Shown here in pieces: positions 42,083 through 50,854 of a DNA stretch of 64,000 bases. The notes under the pieces are model-generated. The model was given only the letters and a program-made list of their open reading frames with translations, searched no databases and was not told where the DNA came from. The stretch lies in assembly GCF_003382275.1 (NCBI RefSeq), contig NZ_QTJX01000001.1, forward strand, positions 1,054,001 through 1,118,000, given 5' to 3'. Source of the DNA: Flagellimonas nanhaiensis. Its GTDB lineage: Bacteria > Bacteroidota > Bacteroidia > Flavobacteriales > Flavobacteriaceae. The translations under genes and the position numbers were made by a program. Position 1 is the stretch's first letter. Each line of letters opens with the position of its first letter.

Positions 42083-43666
42083 ATGGACTTTTTTGTTTTT
42101 GTAGGAAAAACTATGAAATTACGAAAGTTTTTTAATAGGTTTATAGAGGTTAACTATACTCACATTTTGGAAAATCAAGATATTCAGACCCATGAAAAGC
42201 ATTCTTTCAATAAAAACATTGAAGTATTTGTTGAAAACATTGAAAGTTTGTCAATTAATCTCCCTATAGTTTTAGGAACAATAGAAGAAACGCTTAAGAA
42301 AAGTCTAAAAATTCATCAAGATTTTTTGGAAAGAAATTGTAAGAAGGAGAAAAAGAACGGAAAGACATTCTATATTGTAAAGCAAGAACATTTAAGGCGT
42401 AACCAGAAGCTCAGAAAAGAGGTTAACTATTCAAATATTGCTCATCAAATTATTCAGCGTAACTTCATTGTATCTCTGGTAAGTCAATACGATTCATTTC
42501 TCGGTGGACTAATAAGAGCAATGTACTTTGTTAAGCCGGAATTAATAGATGCATCTGATAAAAAATTGACATTTTCCAATTTGGTTGACTTGGGGAGTGT
42601 TCAGGAAGCCCGAGATTTTATCATAGAGAAAGAAATTGATGCTATTTTAAGAGGGTCACACAGTAATCAGTTGACTTGGTTTGAAAACAAAATAGGAAAA
42701 ATAAGAGATAAAATTAGTAGTTGGTCAGACTTTATTGAACTGACAGAGAGAAGAAATCTGTTTGTTCATAATAATGGGAAAGTCACAAATCAATATCTTA
42801 GAGTTTGTCATGAGAATGGTGTTAAGTTTGAGGAAGAAGTTAAACTAGAAGATAATCTATTGGTAGGGCCGAGTTATTTTGAAAAAGCTTTCAAATGTGT
42901 GTTCGAAATAGGTGTTCTACTAGCCCAAACAGTTTGGCGAAAATTTTTGCCTGAAAATTTGGAAGAAGCTGATTCAAGCATTGTGAATCTTTCATATGAA
43001 TTGATTCATAAAGGAGAATATGAACTTGCTATAAGAATACTGGACTTTTTCAATAAATATATCAAGGATTATAGTTCACAAGACCTTCAGCTGCGCCTAT
43101 TATTGAATCGAGCGCAAGCCTATAAATGGTCGGGAGATTCCCAACAATGTGCTAAAATTTTAGATGAAAAAGATTGGTCAGCATGTAATGACGTATTTAA
43201 ACTTGCTACCCAAGTTTTGAAAAATGATTATGAGAATGCTTATCTAAGTATGTCTCGTTTAGGCTCGCAGAGTGACGAAATTGATAAATTAAAGTATAAA
43301 GAATGGCCAATATTTAAAGAGATCAGAAAGGAGGAAAAGTTCAAGATGTGTTTTAAAAGTGTTTTTAATGAGCAATTTGAACTTTCAGAGGCTATTGCCG
43401 AAAGTGGTTATAGAATTACAGACGAAGCCATTTTTCTAGCTACGTTGAAAGAGTGTTTAAGTAGTGCAGCTAAAAGGGAAAATGGATTTGTAGGCTCCAG
43501 ATTTATAGTTGAAAAAGTACTTGCAGACAGAGGTTATGATATTAGCAGTAGCTGGGACATGTTTTATAAATTGGAGGAAAAGGGTATTATAGAGACCTAT
43601 AACCATGAAGATCCTACAGGTAAATATTTTCCTTTAAATTCCGTAAAGATGAAAGCTGACAAATAG
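42083..43666 (+). CDS. Large protein with HEPN-type R-x4-H motif
   Basis: A 527-residue soluble, helix-rich protein without signal peptide. Residues 222-231 (ERRNLFVHNN) carry R224-x4-H229, the signature of HEPN ribonuclease or nucleic-acid-binding domains, framed by long helices. Later parts (ELAIRILDFFNKYIKD, LLNRAQAYKWSGDSQQCAKIL) look like TPR-type helices, and the C-terminus resembles a small winged helix (VEKVLADRGYDISSSWDMFYKLEEKGII). The gene is visibly more AT-rich than its neighbours, suggesting transfer. The start may instead be the ATG at 42113, since the first one follows a terminator by 15 bp. Function unknown; a toxin or defence effector is possible. Confidence 0.65.
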   Translation: MDFFVFVGKTMKLRKFFNRFIEVNYTHILENQDIQTHEKHSFNKNIEVFVENIESLSINLPIVLGTIEETLKKSLKIHQDFLERNCKKEKKNGKTFYIVKQEHLRRNQKLRKEVNYSNIAHQIIQRNFIVSLVSQYDSFLGGLIRAMYFVKPELIDASDKKLTFSNLVDLGSVQEARDFIIEKEIDAILRGSHSNQLTWFENKIGKIRDKISSWSDFIELTERRNLFVHNNGKVTNQYLRVCHENGVKFEEEVKLEDNLLVGPSYFEKAFKCVFEIGVLLAQTVWRKFLPENLEEADSSIVNLSYELIHKGEYELAIRILDFFNKYIKDYSSQDLQLRLLLNRAQAYKWSGDSQQCAKILDEKDWSACNDVFKLATQVLKNDYENAYLSMSRLGSQSDEIDKLKYKEWPIFKEIRKEEKFKMCFKSVFNEQFELSEAIAESGYRITDEAIFLATLKECLSSAAKRENGFVGSRFIVEKVLADRGYDISSSWDMFYKLEEKGIIETYNHEDPTGKYFPLNSVKMKADK

Positions 43667-43711
43667 TTATTTTGAAACGACCGGCGGTATTTTTCGGACT
43701 TAATCTGATTC

Positions 43712-44332
43712 CTACATCCCCCCAATCACCTTCATACTCAATCCCGTATGCTTCTTGATATCGGCATCGGACATGCCACTTGCTTTTAAAGATTTAGCAA
43801 TCTCCAAAGCCTTTTCCTTTTCGGCCCGTTTGCGCTCCGTTTCCAGTTTAAAGGCTTCCAGTTCTTGGCGTTCCGGCCCCATGATCTCAAAGAGGCCAGA
43901 TTTTAATAGTTGGTCCATCACGCCTTGGTCAGCAAAGCTGGTATAGCCCGTTTCAGTGATCACCAAATGGTCCAGTACTTCCACCTGCAGTAGTTTGCCC
44001 GCTTTGAGCATATGGTCAGTAAAGGTAATGTCAGAGTCCGTGGCCCGGTAGGAGCCACTGGGGTGGTTGTGCACCAAGATCAGTTTTACCGCCAGTTTGT
44101 AGATCGCCATTCTAAAGACATCGGGCGGTTCTGCGCTCACCCGGTTATGGGCGCCCAGGCCAATGAGCTCCACAAACAAGATCTTGTTGAGACTGTTGAG
44201 GCCCACCACCCAAAAATGCTCCTGGTTGCGGCGGATCTTGTTCTCGCGCAGCAGCACCTGCTGCATAATGGCAAAAATGTCCTCGGAGTTGAGCACCTTG
44301 ATCTTCTGTTCCTTGGTGAGTCTAACGTTCAT
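43712..44332 (-). CDS. RadC-type JAB (JAMM) domain protein
   Basis: A 206-residue protein. It has the JAMM metalloprotease motif His88-x-His90-x10-Asp101 (LVHNHPSGSYRATDSDI) with Glu38 upstream (NQEHFWVVGLN), so the active site is complete. It lacks the helix-hairpin-helix domain of classic RadC. The C-terminal tail (KALEIAKSLKASGMSDADIKKHTGLS) looks like a short DNA- or partner-binding helix-turn-helix seen at the ends of mobile-element proteins. JAB proteins of this type are common on islands. Less AT-rich than the HEPN-motif gene. Confidence 0.85.
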   Translation of the reverse strand: MNVRLTKEQKIKVLNSEDIFAIMQQVLLRENKIRRNQEHFWVVGLNSLNKILFVELIGLGAHNRVSAEPPDVFRMAIYKLAVKLILVHNHPSGSYRATDSDITFTDHMLKAGKLLQVEVLDHLVITETGYTSFADQGVMDQLLKSGLFEIMGPERQELEAFKLETERKRAEKEKALEIAKSLKASGMSDADIKKHTGLSMKVIGGM

Positions 44333-44510
44333 GGTTGTAAATATACGATTTGGTAGGCGACCCGAAATTTAAGGGAACTGGGGGAATAATGCAAGGGGCT
44401 TTTCAATACATAAACTATCCTTAAAAAAGAGGGCACGGTCAATTTAAGGTAATTTACACCGCATCTATTGCTGGCAATCACTACTTTTATAACATAAAAA
44501 CCACTTCATA

Positions 44511-45335
44511 ATGAAACCATTTGCCACTTCCATTGTATTTGTTGCCCTTGTACTTATCGCTTCGTGTAAGCAGAAAACCGAACCTAAGAGCGAGCCAGAA
44601 ACACTGGCCGTTAAAGTAAAGGGAGTTGAAGTTTCCTATGCTTCAGATTCTACCAATCTCAAAGGCTATATTGCCTATGACGAGAACCTGGAGGGAAAGC
44701 GCCCAGGAATACTTATAGTACATGAATGGTGGGGCCATAATGAATATGTTAGGGAACGCGCCGATATGTTGGCCGAGCTTGGCTACACCGCCATTGCCGT
44801 GGATATGTACGGGGACGGAAAACAGGCGGACCACCCTGATGACGCGGGAAAGTTTGCCATGAGCGTAATGCAGAACCTGCCCGAGGCAACGGCACGTTTC
44901 AATGCGGCGGTTGAACTGCTAAAGCAGCACGAGTCCGTGGATGCTGAAAAAATGGCCGCCATTGGGTATTGTTTTGGAGGAAGTGTGGTATTGACCATGG
45001 CCAATAGCGGTGCAGACCTTGATGCTGTTGCAGCTTTTCATAGTGGTGTTACCTTGCCAGTTATGCCAAATAAAGATTTAAAAGCCCATGTATTGGTCTG
45101 CAATGGTGCGGATGATCCTTTTATAAGCCCAGAGTCCATTACGGCATTTACGTCGGCTATGGATTCTATCGGTGCCACCTATGAATATATTTCGTACCCG
45201 GGTGTAAAGCATAGCTTTACGTCCAAAGCAGCCGATGCCAACGGGGAAAAGTTTCAATTGCCATTGGCCTATGACGCGGAAGCTGACCAAAAATCGTGGG
45301 CCAGTTTACAGCAATTGCTCAACGAGGTTTTTTAG
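44511..45335 (+). CDS. Dienelactone hydrolase-family lipoprotein
   Basis: A 274-residue alpha/beta hydrolase with lipoprotein signal (IASC, Cys19). The Cys-His-Asp triad is complete: Cys154 (IGYCFGGS), Asp in NGADDPF (201-202) and His234 (GVKHSFTS). The Glu near LIVHEWWGHN fits the family. It hydrolyses a lactone or ester in the periplasm. Its stop overlaps by 4 bp the end of the converging transporter. Confidence 0.9.
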   Translation: MKPFATSIVFVALVLIASCKQKTEPKSEPETLAVKVKGVEVSYASDSTNLKGYIAYDENLEGKRPGILIVHEWWGHNEYVRERADMLAELGYTAIAVDMYGDGKQADHPDDAGKFAMSVMQNLPEATARFNAAVELLKQHESVDAEKMAAIGYCFGGSVVLTMANSGADLDAVAAFHSGVTLPVMPNKDLKAHVLVCNGADDPFISPESITAFTSAMDSIGATYEYISYPGVKHSFTSKAADANGEKFQLPLAYDAEADQKSWASLQQLLNEVF

Positions 45336-47524
45336 GCTAGGATACTTTCATGACCGGAATCCCGGGCGAACAAGCAGGAGCTTTGGGTCTTGTCCGACAT
45401 GGTCTTTACAAACTCGAACTTAAGGTCGGCGTCCATCCCAAAAATGTTCAGGTCGGCGGTAGGGGCATTGCTCACGATCGTATTGAAATCGCCCACATGT
45501 ACTTCCGTAAGTGTTTCGGGAAGTCGAGCCAAATTCACCAATCTATGCAAAAACTTAGTGGCATTTGCTTTCTCCTTAGGGTTTTTGATTACCGTAATAA
45601 CTCGAATCCGTGCCCCCCAATTCATTTTTAGTTTATAGGCGATGAGCATGCAAAGGTCCAGGTTTCCAATATCCCAACCTAAATCCCAATTAGATCTTCG
45701 ATCGCTTACCCAAACATTGATGATGTTCCGCTGCCCGAACAGCGCCTTTGGATGTGCTAAAAATAGAAGCACCCCAACTTCCAATCGAATGGACTCTACT
45801 ATGACAGGACACAATTCGTTTTCATAATCATCATGGTTCTGCAGGTTCAAGAAAATGATGTTGGGTCTAAAAAAGGCTCCCTGTAGTGCTTGGCTGCTAT
45901 AATTGATTCCTTTGGCAAATTCATCGGTATGAATGACAGCAGAGGATGAGAATACACCCTTCTGGTAAAACGATTTTGAAATGGACTCCAACTCATTTGC
46001 CAAGGTACTTTGTTCGGAATAGCCTTCAATTCCCAATAGTTTTATTGAACCTCGGGGTTTGGCAATGTTTCGCAAAAACTCAAAAGTTCCCCGGAGACCG
46101 TTAACATCTCGAACAGGAACCATTAAATTGGCCTTCCATGCCCGTTGCTGCATTTTTTTCATCCCCCAAGTATGTTTGGCAGCCCATTCCGCAAACGAAA
46201 AGAACAGACCTGAACGAACATCCTCGAAAGGGGTTTCTAGATTTTGTCTTGATAAGTACCAATAGACCATCAAAACAATGGCGATGGAAATCAAACTTAC
46301 ACTAGGGTTGATGATAAACATGGCAAAAACCGAAGAGACAAGCCCAAACCAGGGCACCAGCTTATGTATTTTAAAAACAGGGCGATAACTGATCAAGCCC
46401 AATCGCTGTTCTATGATGACCACAATATTGATCATTGCGTAGGTAATCAAAAAGAACAAGGTTACCAACGGGGCGACCGCATTGATGTTTCGGAGTAAAA
46501 GTGTGATAAAAATTAGCGTCGCCGTTACCATCATGGCATTTCTGGGCTGCCCATTATTGCTTTGCCCGGCCAAAAACTTGGAAAAGGGGAGTACCTTATG
46601 TTCGCCCATAGCATACAGAATACGCGAAGAACCCACAATGGAGGCCAAGGCCGAAGAAAAAGTAGCTCCTAGAATTCCTGCTATGATCAAGGGACCAAAA
46701 AAGGCCTTATCGACCATAATATAGTAGTTGTTCAACAATTCTTCTTCCGAAGCACTTCTAGAAATCCAAAAAGCAACGAACATATAAATGGCAAAGCTTA
46801 CCCCAATGGCCCAAAGCGTACCTGTGGGAATGCTTCGTTTAGGGTCCTTTAATTCTCCGGACATATTGGCTCCGGCCATTATTCCCGTAGCGGCTGGAAA
46901 AAAGACGGCAAAGACCAGCCAAAAATCACTGCCTGTGAATCCATTTTCAACGGAGCCCTTAAACGACCCCCAACTTAGGGCATCACTTGTGGGTATGGTC
47001 ATAGAGCCTTCATAAGCGGCAATAACTATGGAAATTAGAGAGAGCGTAATAATCCCCATGATGATAAATTGGGTCTTAATGGCCAAATTGGCACTGATAT
47101 AGGCGATGGCAATCAGTATGGCAAATACGATGATGTCAACAAGAAAGGCATTATGGTCGGGAAAAATGCCCATCCAACCTTCCCTGAAACCAAAAATGTA
47201 CATGGTCACGGCCAGACCTTGTGAAATATAACGAGGTATGCCCAGGCTGCCTCCAACTTCAAGCCCTAAGGCTTGTGATACGATAGCATAAGCTCCACCG
47301 GCACCAATACGAATATTAGTGGTAATGGCAGACATGGATAGTGCGGTACAAAGTGTGATCAAAAATGAAATGGCAATAATGAGCCATGTACCCAAAAGCC
47401 CGGCATTGCCAACAACCCATCCAAGACGCAGGTACATGATGACCCCTAGAATGGTCAACAGGGTAGGGGTGAATACCCCGCCAAAGGTTCCAAATTTTTT
47501 AAGGTTTTTTGGTCTTTCTTTCAT
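45332..47524 (-). CDS. SLC12-type cation-chloride cotransporter / amino acid permease family
   Basis: A 730-residue protein: twelve predicted helices (FTPTLLTILGVIMYLRLGWVVGNAG at the first, ATGIMAGANMSGELKDPKRSIPTG in the middle) followed by a soluble C-terminal domain of about 280 residues with the long TM-to-USP-like fold found in cation-chloride cotransporters. Bacterial members are often annotated Na-K-Cl cotransporters. The substrate is not proven. A TATTTTTG sequence 11 bp upstream of the start would give a very short leader. Confidence 0.88.
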   Translation of the reverse strand: MKERPKNLKKFGTFGGVFTPTLLTILGVIMYLRLGWVVGNAGLLGTWLIIAISFLITLCTALSMSAITTNIRIGAGGAYAIVSQALGLEVGGSLGIPRYISQGLAVTMYIFGFREGWMGIFPDHNAFLVDIIVFAILIAIAYISANLAIKTQFIIMGIITLSLISIVIAAYEGSMTIPTSDALSWGSFKGSVENGFTGSDFWLVFAVFFPAATGIMAGANMSGELKDPKRSIPTGTLWAIGVSFAIYMFVAFWISRSASEEELLNNYYIMVDKAFFGPLIIAGILGATFSSALASIVGSSRILYAMGEHKVLPFSKFLAGQSNNGQPRNAMMVTATLIFITLLLRNINAVAPLVTLFFLITYAMINIVVIIEQRLGLISYRPVFKIHKLVPWFGLVSSVFAMFIINPSVSLISIAIVLMVYWYLSRQNLETPFEDVRSGLFFSFAEWAAKHTWGMKKMQQRAWKANLMVPVRDVNGLRGTFEFLRNIAKPRGSIKLLGIEGYSEQSTLANELESISKSFYQKGVFSSSAVIHTDEFAKGINYSSQALQGAFFRPNIIFLNLQNHDDYENELCPVIVESIRLEVGVLLFLAHPKALFGQRNIINVWVSDRRSNWDLGWDIGNLDLCMLIAYKLKMNWGARIRVITVIKNPKEKANATKFLHRLVNLARLPETLTEVHVGDFNTIVSNAPTADLNIFGMDADLKFEFVKTMSDKTQSSCLFARDSGHESILA

Positions 47525-47654
47525 TTTACTGGCTCAAAAATAGGAATAAAATAAGCTTCAGAATTCTACAATTTTATTTCTGAAAATATTCTTTAAACAC
47601 AATTCTTTATGGGGTCTACTAGACCAATTGTTCAATGTGTTCCTCAAAATATAA

Positions 47655-48428
47655 TTACAGCTCCCTAATCTTCATATTGCGGAACCAAGATTCAAAATAC
47701 CAGTTTTGAAGAGCTATTCTACCACGAGTAGCTTTGCCAAATCCAGGTGAATCCTTAAAACCAGAAGCTGCGACTTTATTTTTCCAATTTTCAGAAGTAA
47801 AATCTTCTTTGGCGGTTAATTTTCCATTAAGATAGAATTCAATTTTTCCATCTTTTTGCACAATTCTAGCCGTATTCCATTGTCCTGTTGCATTGGCCTC
47901 CACTTCGTTCAATTGTGGCGACAACCCCCAGAGACAGCCAGGACGTTTCAGGGGAGTTTTGGTATCCATATGGGCCGGTTCCAACAACTGGTATTCTGGT
48001 CCGGTCTGATAAGTAGCCTTGTATTCTGGTGATTCCTGTACATTAATAAAAACACCTCCGTTTCCCCTGAGGGACATTTGCCAGTCAAATACCAGTTCAT
48101 AGTTTTCGTATTCTTTATCGGTTACCAAATCCCCAAAAACTTTGGTTTCATCGGTGGCATTGCAAAAAAGATTGCCATCCCGTACTTCCCATGCGGAAAG
48201 TCGTGTAGAATCCGGATTATTGTATAGATGCCAACCATTTAAGGTCTCACCATCAAATAGTAGTGCCCAGCCCTGTTCCTTTTCAATATCCATTAGCTGA
48301 TTATGCACTTGGTTTTCCTTCGCCAACTTTTTGGTCCGCCAGGTGGGACTTTCTGTTTTTTTATCCGTTTTACAGGAAGCCATACACAGCATCAATATTA
48401 GAAAAGCTAAAAGAGTGGTTCGGACCAT
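47655..48428 (-). CDS. DUF1080 lipoprotein (3-keto-disaccharide hydrolase-like)
   Basis: A 257-residue lipoprotein (signal ending LMLCMASC). A concanavalin-like DUF1080 domain is clear: WALLFDGETLNGWHLYNN, FGDLVTDKEYENYELVFDWQM, GGVFINVQESPEYK, PGCLWGLSPQLNE. Relatives cleave 3-keto-glycosides in the periplasm. No partner dehydrogenase is adjacent. Confidence 0.88.
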   Translation of the reverse strand: MVRTTLLAFLILMLCMASCKTDKKTESPTWRTKKLAKENQVHNQLMDIEKEQGWALLFDGETLNGWHLYNNPDSTRLSAWEVRDGNLFCNATDETKVFGDLVTDKEYENYELVFDWQMSLRGNGGVFINVQESPEYKATYQTGPEYQLLEPAHMDTKTPLKRPGCLWGLSPQLNEVEANATGQWNTARIVQKDGKIEFYLNGKLTAKEDFTSENWKNKVAASGFKDSPGFGKATRGRIALQNWYFESWFRNMKIREL

Positions 48429-48656
48429 TTGATTGTTTTTTCTAAAAATAAGAATTACAGTAGTGTTCCCAATTTCTTAGATGTTTATTTTTTGCCAAGT
48501 ACATTTCAAGATGGAGAATTATAACCTACCCGAAAGCTTATCAATATATAGTATGAATGGTTATGACTTTTAGAAATAATCAAATTAATTCAATAAGAAA
48601 TAGCTGAATACCGGATAATTAGCCTCACCTTTGTGCTTTAATCTTAAATAATAACA

Positions 48657-48848
48657 ATGAGTAAAGGAACAGTAAAGTTCTTCAATGACACCAAGGGTTT
48701 TGGTTTCATTAGTGAAGAAGGTGCAAACAAAGAGCACTTTGTACATGTTTCTGGATTAATCGACGAAATTCGCGAAGGTGACCAAGTTGAGTTTGATTTA
48801 GAACAAGGAAAAAAAGGATTGAATGCGGTAAACGTAAGGGTCATCTAA
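48657..48848 (+). CDS. Cold-shock protein
   Basis: A 63-residue single OB-fold protein: GTVKFFNDTKGFGFISEEG (RNP1), HFVHVSGLID (RNP2), QVEFDLEQGKKGLNAVNV. An RNA chaperone. The upstream CTCACCTTTG (about 48624-48633) is a probable -7 region. Followed by its own terminator. Confidence 0.95.
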   Translation: MSKGTVKFFNDTKGFGFISEEGANKEHFVHVSGLIDEIREGDQVEFDLEQGKKGLNAVNVRVI

Positions 48849-48870
48849 AGACATATATTCCAAATTTTTT

Positions 48871-48898
48871 AAGCCCATCTAAATAGATGGGCTTTTTT
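48871..48898 (+). terminator. Intrinsic terminator after cold-shock gene
   Basis: A perfect 10-bp stem AAGCCCATCT/AGATGGGCTT, loop AAAT, then a T run. Confidence 0.9.
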
Positions 48899-48957
48899 AT
48901 TTCCAAGAATACCGAATTAGTAAATAAATCAACTACCTTAACGGCATAAATTAATAA

Positions 48958-49413
48958 ATGGCAAAATCGCAACAAACTTTTAGTAAACGAGAGAAAGAAA
49001 AGAAAAGGCAAAAAAAGCGCGAAGAAAAACAAAAAAAGAAAGAAGCCAGAAGGGCGGAAGCCAAAGAAGGCGACGCGGGCATACCCTTTGCCTATGTTGA
49101 TAAATTCGGCAATCTTACGGAAACACCCCCTGAACCAACAGGGGAAGAGGAGATTGATGCTTCTGAGATAGTGTTGGGTATTCCCCAAAAAGAAGAAAGC
49201 GAGGAGGAACTTGACCCAGTTCGTAAGGGCAAGGTTGCTTTTTTTGACCATTCTAAAGGTTTCGGGTTTATTACCGATTCAGAAACTCAAGAAAAATATT
49301 TTGTACACATTTCTGGCCTTATCGATGAAATCAATGAGAACGATAGAGTGACCTTTGAATTGGAAAAAGGCCAGAAAGGCATGAATGCTGTTCGGGTTAG
49401 TTTACAAGACTAG
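48958..49413 (+). CDS. Cold-shock-domain protein with basic N-terminal extension
   Basis: 151 residues: a very basic Lys/Arg/Glu helix (KREKEKKRQKKREEKQKKKE, about 10-29), an acidic linker, then a cold-shock domain (GKVAFFDHSKGFGFITDS, YFVHISGLIDEINENDRVTFEL). Probably an RNA-binding protein whose tail contacts RNA or the ribosome. Such extended CSD proteins are common in Bacteroidota. Neighbour of the short cold-shock gene but with its own transcript. Confidence 0.9.
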   Translation: MAKSQQTFSKREKEKKRQKKREEKQKKKEARRAEAKEGDAGIPFAYVDKFGNLTETPPEPTGEEEIDASEIVLGIPQKEESEEELDPVRKGKVAFFDHSKGFGFITDSETQEKYFVHISGLIDEINENDRVTFELEKGQKGMNAVRVSLQD

Positions 49414-49586
49414 TCCATCTATTATCTCTTGTGTCATACTACTCTTGTATTGTTTTTTTATCAGGATAAAGCAGCATACGTCTTTAGACATCTTAAATAT
49501 CCGTACTTAATTTTCCTTTCAAAAAGACAATAAAACCCTTTAGGGGTTGCATGCACGTACTTGTAGATGAAAACGTAAATATGGTT

Positions 49587-49603
49587 TTTTCCAATTTGGA
49601 AAA
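49587..49603. promoter_or_regulatory. Palindrome TTTTCCAATTTGGAAAA (candidate operator)
   Basis: A perfect 8-bp inverted repeat with a single central base, about 120 bp upstream of the PfpI-like gene, in the 312-bp gap 49414-49725 that holds no gene. Size and symmetry fit a dimeric repressor or activator site. Confidence 0.4.
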
Positions 49604-49725
49604 GTTGGAGAGATAGATATGGGACAGATTCGGTAAAATGACCTTTTACTCTGACGGAATTATCATTCAGACAGTATTTATGGGCTTCTTGGGGTTATTT
49701 AGCCAAGAATCTTAAATAATCTGTT

Positions 49726-50832
49726 ATGTTTAAAAAATATCGAATTCTGAAATGGGCATCCATTTTTATAGTCAGTTTAATTGTAATCATAGTTTCCTTT
49801 GGATTCTGGTTTAAAAGCTTAATACCCTCCAGAGATGCCAAAATAGAATTATCCCAAGTAGAAGATTTATCTTATTTATCAGAAAATATTATACCAGTTA
49901 GAGGTAAGATATTGGCGGTGGTCACAAGTGCAGGGACGATGGGCAACAGCGGTAAAACCACAGGGTATGAACTAACCGAATTGGCACGCGCCTATTATAT
50001 CTTCAAGGCTAATGGTTTTGAAGTGGACATTGCAAGCCCAGAAGGAGGGGAGCCACCTGTAGTTATTGATGATGAAGATATGGGAGCTTTTGATTACGCA
50101 TTTTTAAACGATTCAATTGCTCAATACAAAACCAGGCATACCATTAAAATGGAAGATGTAGTACCCGAGGACTATCAGGCGGTATTTTTTGCTGGTGGAA
50201 AAGGAGCTATGTTTGATTTTCCGGATAACAAATCAATTCAGTCCCTACTAAAAAACTACTATCAATCAAACAAAGTTATCGGGGCGGTATGCCATGGGCC
50301 ATCTGCATTGGTCAATGTAACCTTGGATAACGGACGCCCGCTCTTGGAAAACAAAAATGTAAGCGGATTCACCAACAAAGAGGAATTACTTTTAATATCA
50401 GATGCAGAATCCATATTCCCATTTCTTTTGCAGGATAAATTGACTGAACGCGGAGCTAATTTTGATGAAGGTGCTATGTATCTGGAAAAAATCAGCCATG
50501 ACAAGAATTTGATTACAGGCCAAAACCCGTGGTCAACGTGGAGCTTGGCCGAAAGTATGATAAAACAAATGGGATATACTCCAAAGCCCAGGGCCAAGAC
50601 TGATGAGGAAAATGCTGTAAAAGTTCTTTCTGTTTACAAAACCGAAGGCAAACAAAAGGCAAGGGAACTGCTTGAGGCTATAATGGTTGAAGAAAAGAAA
50701 CCTTTAAATAGAGTTTTAATAGCAAAACATAGCATAATTTCTGCCATGAAAGGTGAGGTTGGGCAATTCTTCAACATGATTGGGTTAGTGTCTTATGCAA
50801 AAAAATGTGAATCTAGAAGAAACGAGATTTAA
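49726..50832 (+). CDS. Membrane-anchored DJ-1/PfpI-family protein
   Basis: A 368-residue protein with one N-terminal helix (ASIFIVSLIVIIVSFGFWF) and a DJ-1/PfpI domain facing outside: AVVTSAGTMGNSGKTTGYEL, nucleophile Cys189 in IGAVCHGPSALVN. A C-terminal extension (from about 285) is not part of the core fold. Relatives are chaperones, glyoxalases or amidases. It lies 22 bp before a membrane AraC regulator, suggesting a paired unit. Confidence 0.83.
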   Translation: MFKKYRILKWASIFIVSLIVIIVSFGFWFKSLIPSRDAKIELSQVEDLSYLSENIIPVRGKILAVVTSAGTMGNSGKTTGYELTELARAYYIFKANGFEVDIASPEGGEPPVVIDDEDMGAFDYAFLNDSIAQYKTRHTIKMEDVVPEDYQAVFFAGGKGAMFDFPDNKSIQSLLKNYYQSNKVIGAVCHGPSALVNVTLDNGRPLLENKNVSGFTNKEELLLISDAESIFPFLLQDKLTERGANFDEGAMYLEKISHDKNLITGQNPWSTWSLAESMIKQMGYTPKPRAKTDEENAVKVLSVYKTEGKQKARELLEAIMVEEKKPLNRVLIAKHSIISAMKGEVGQFFNMIGLVSYAKKCESRRNEI

Positions 50833-50854
50833 TTAAATTTGAAGAAACTAGCTG

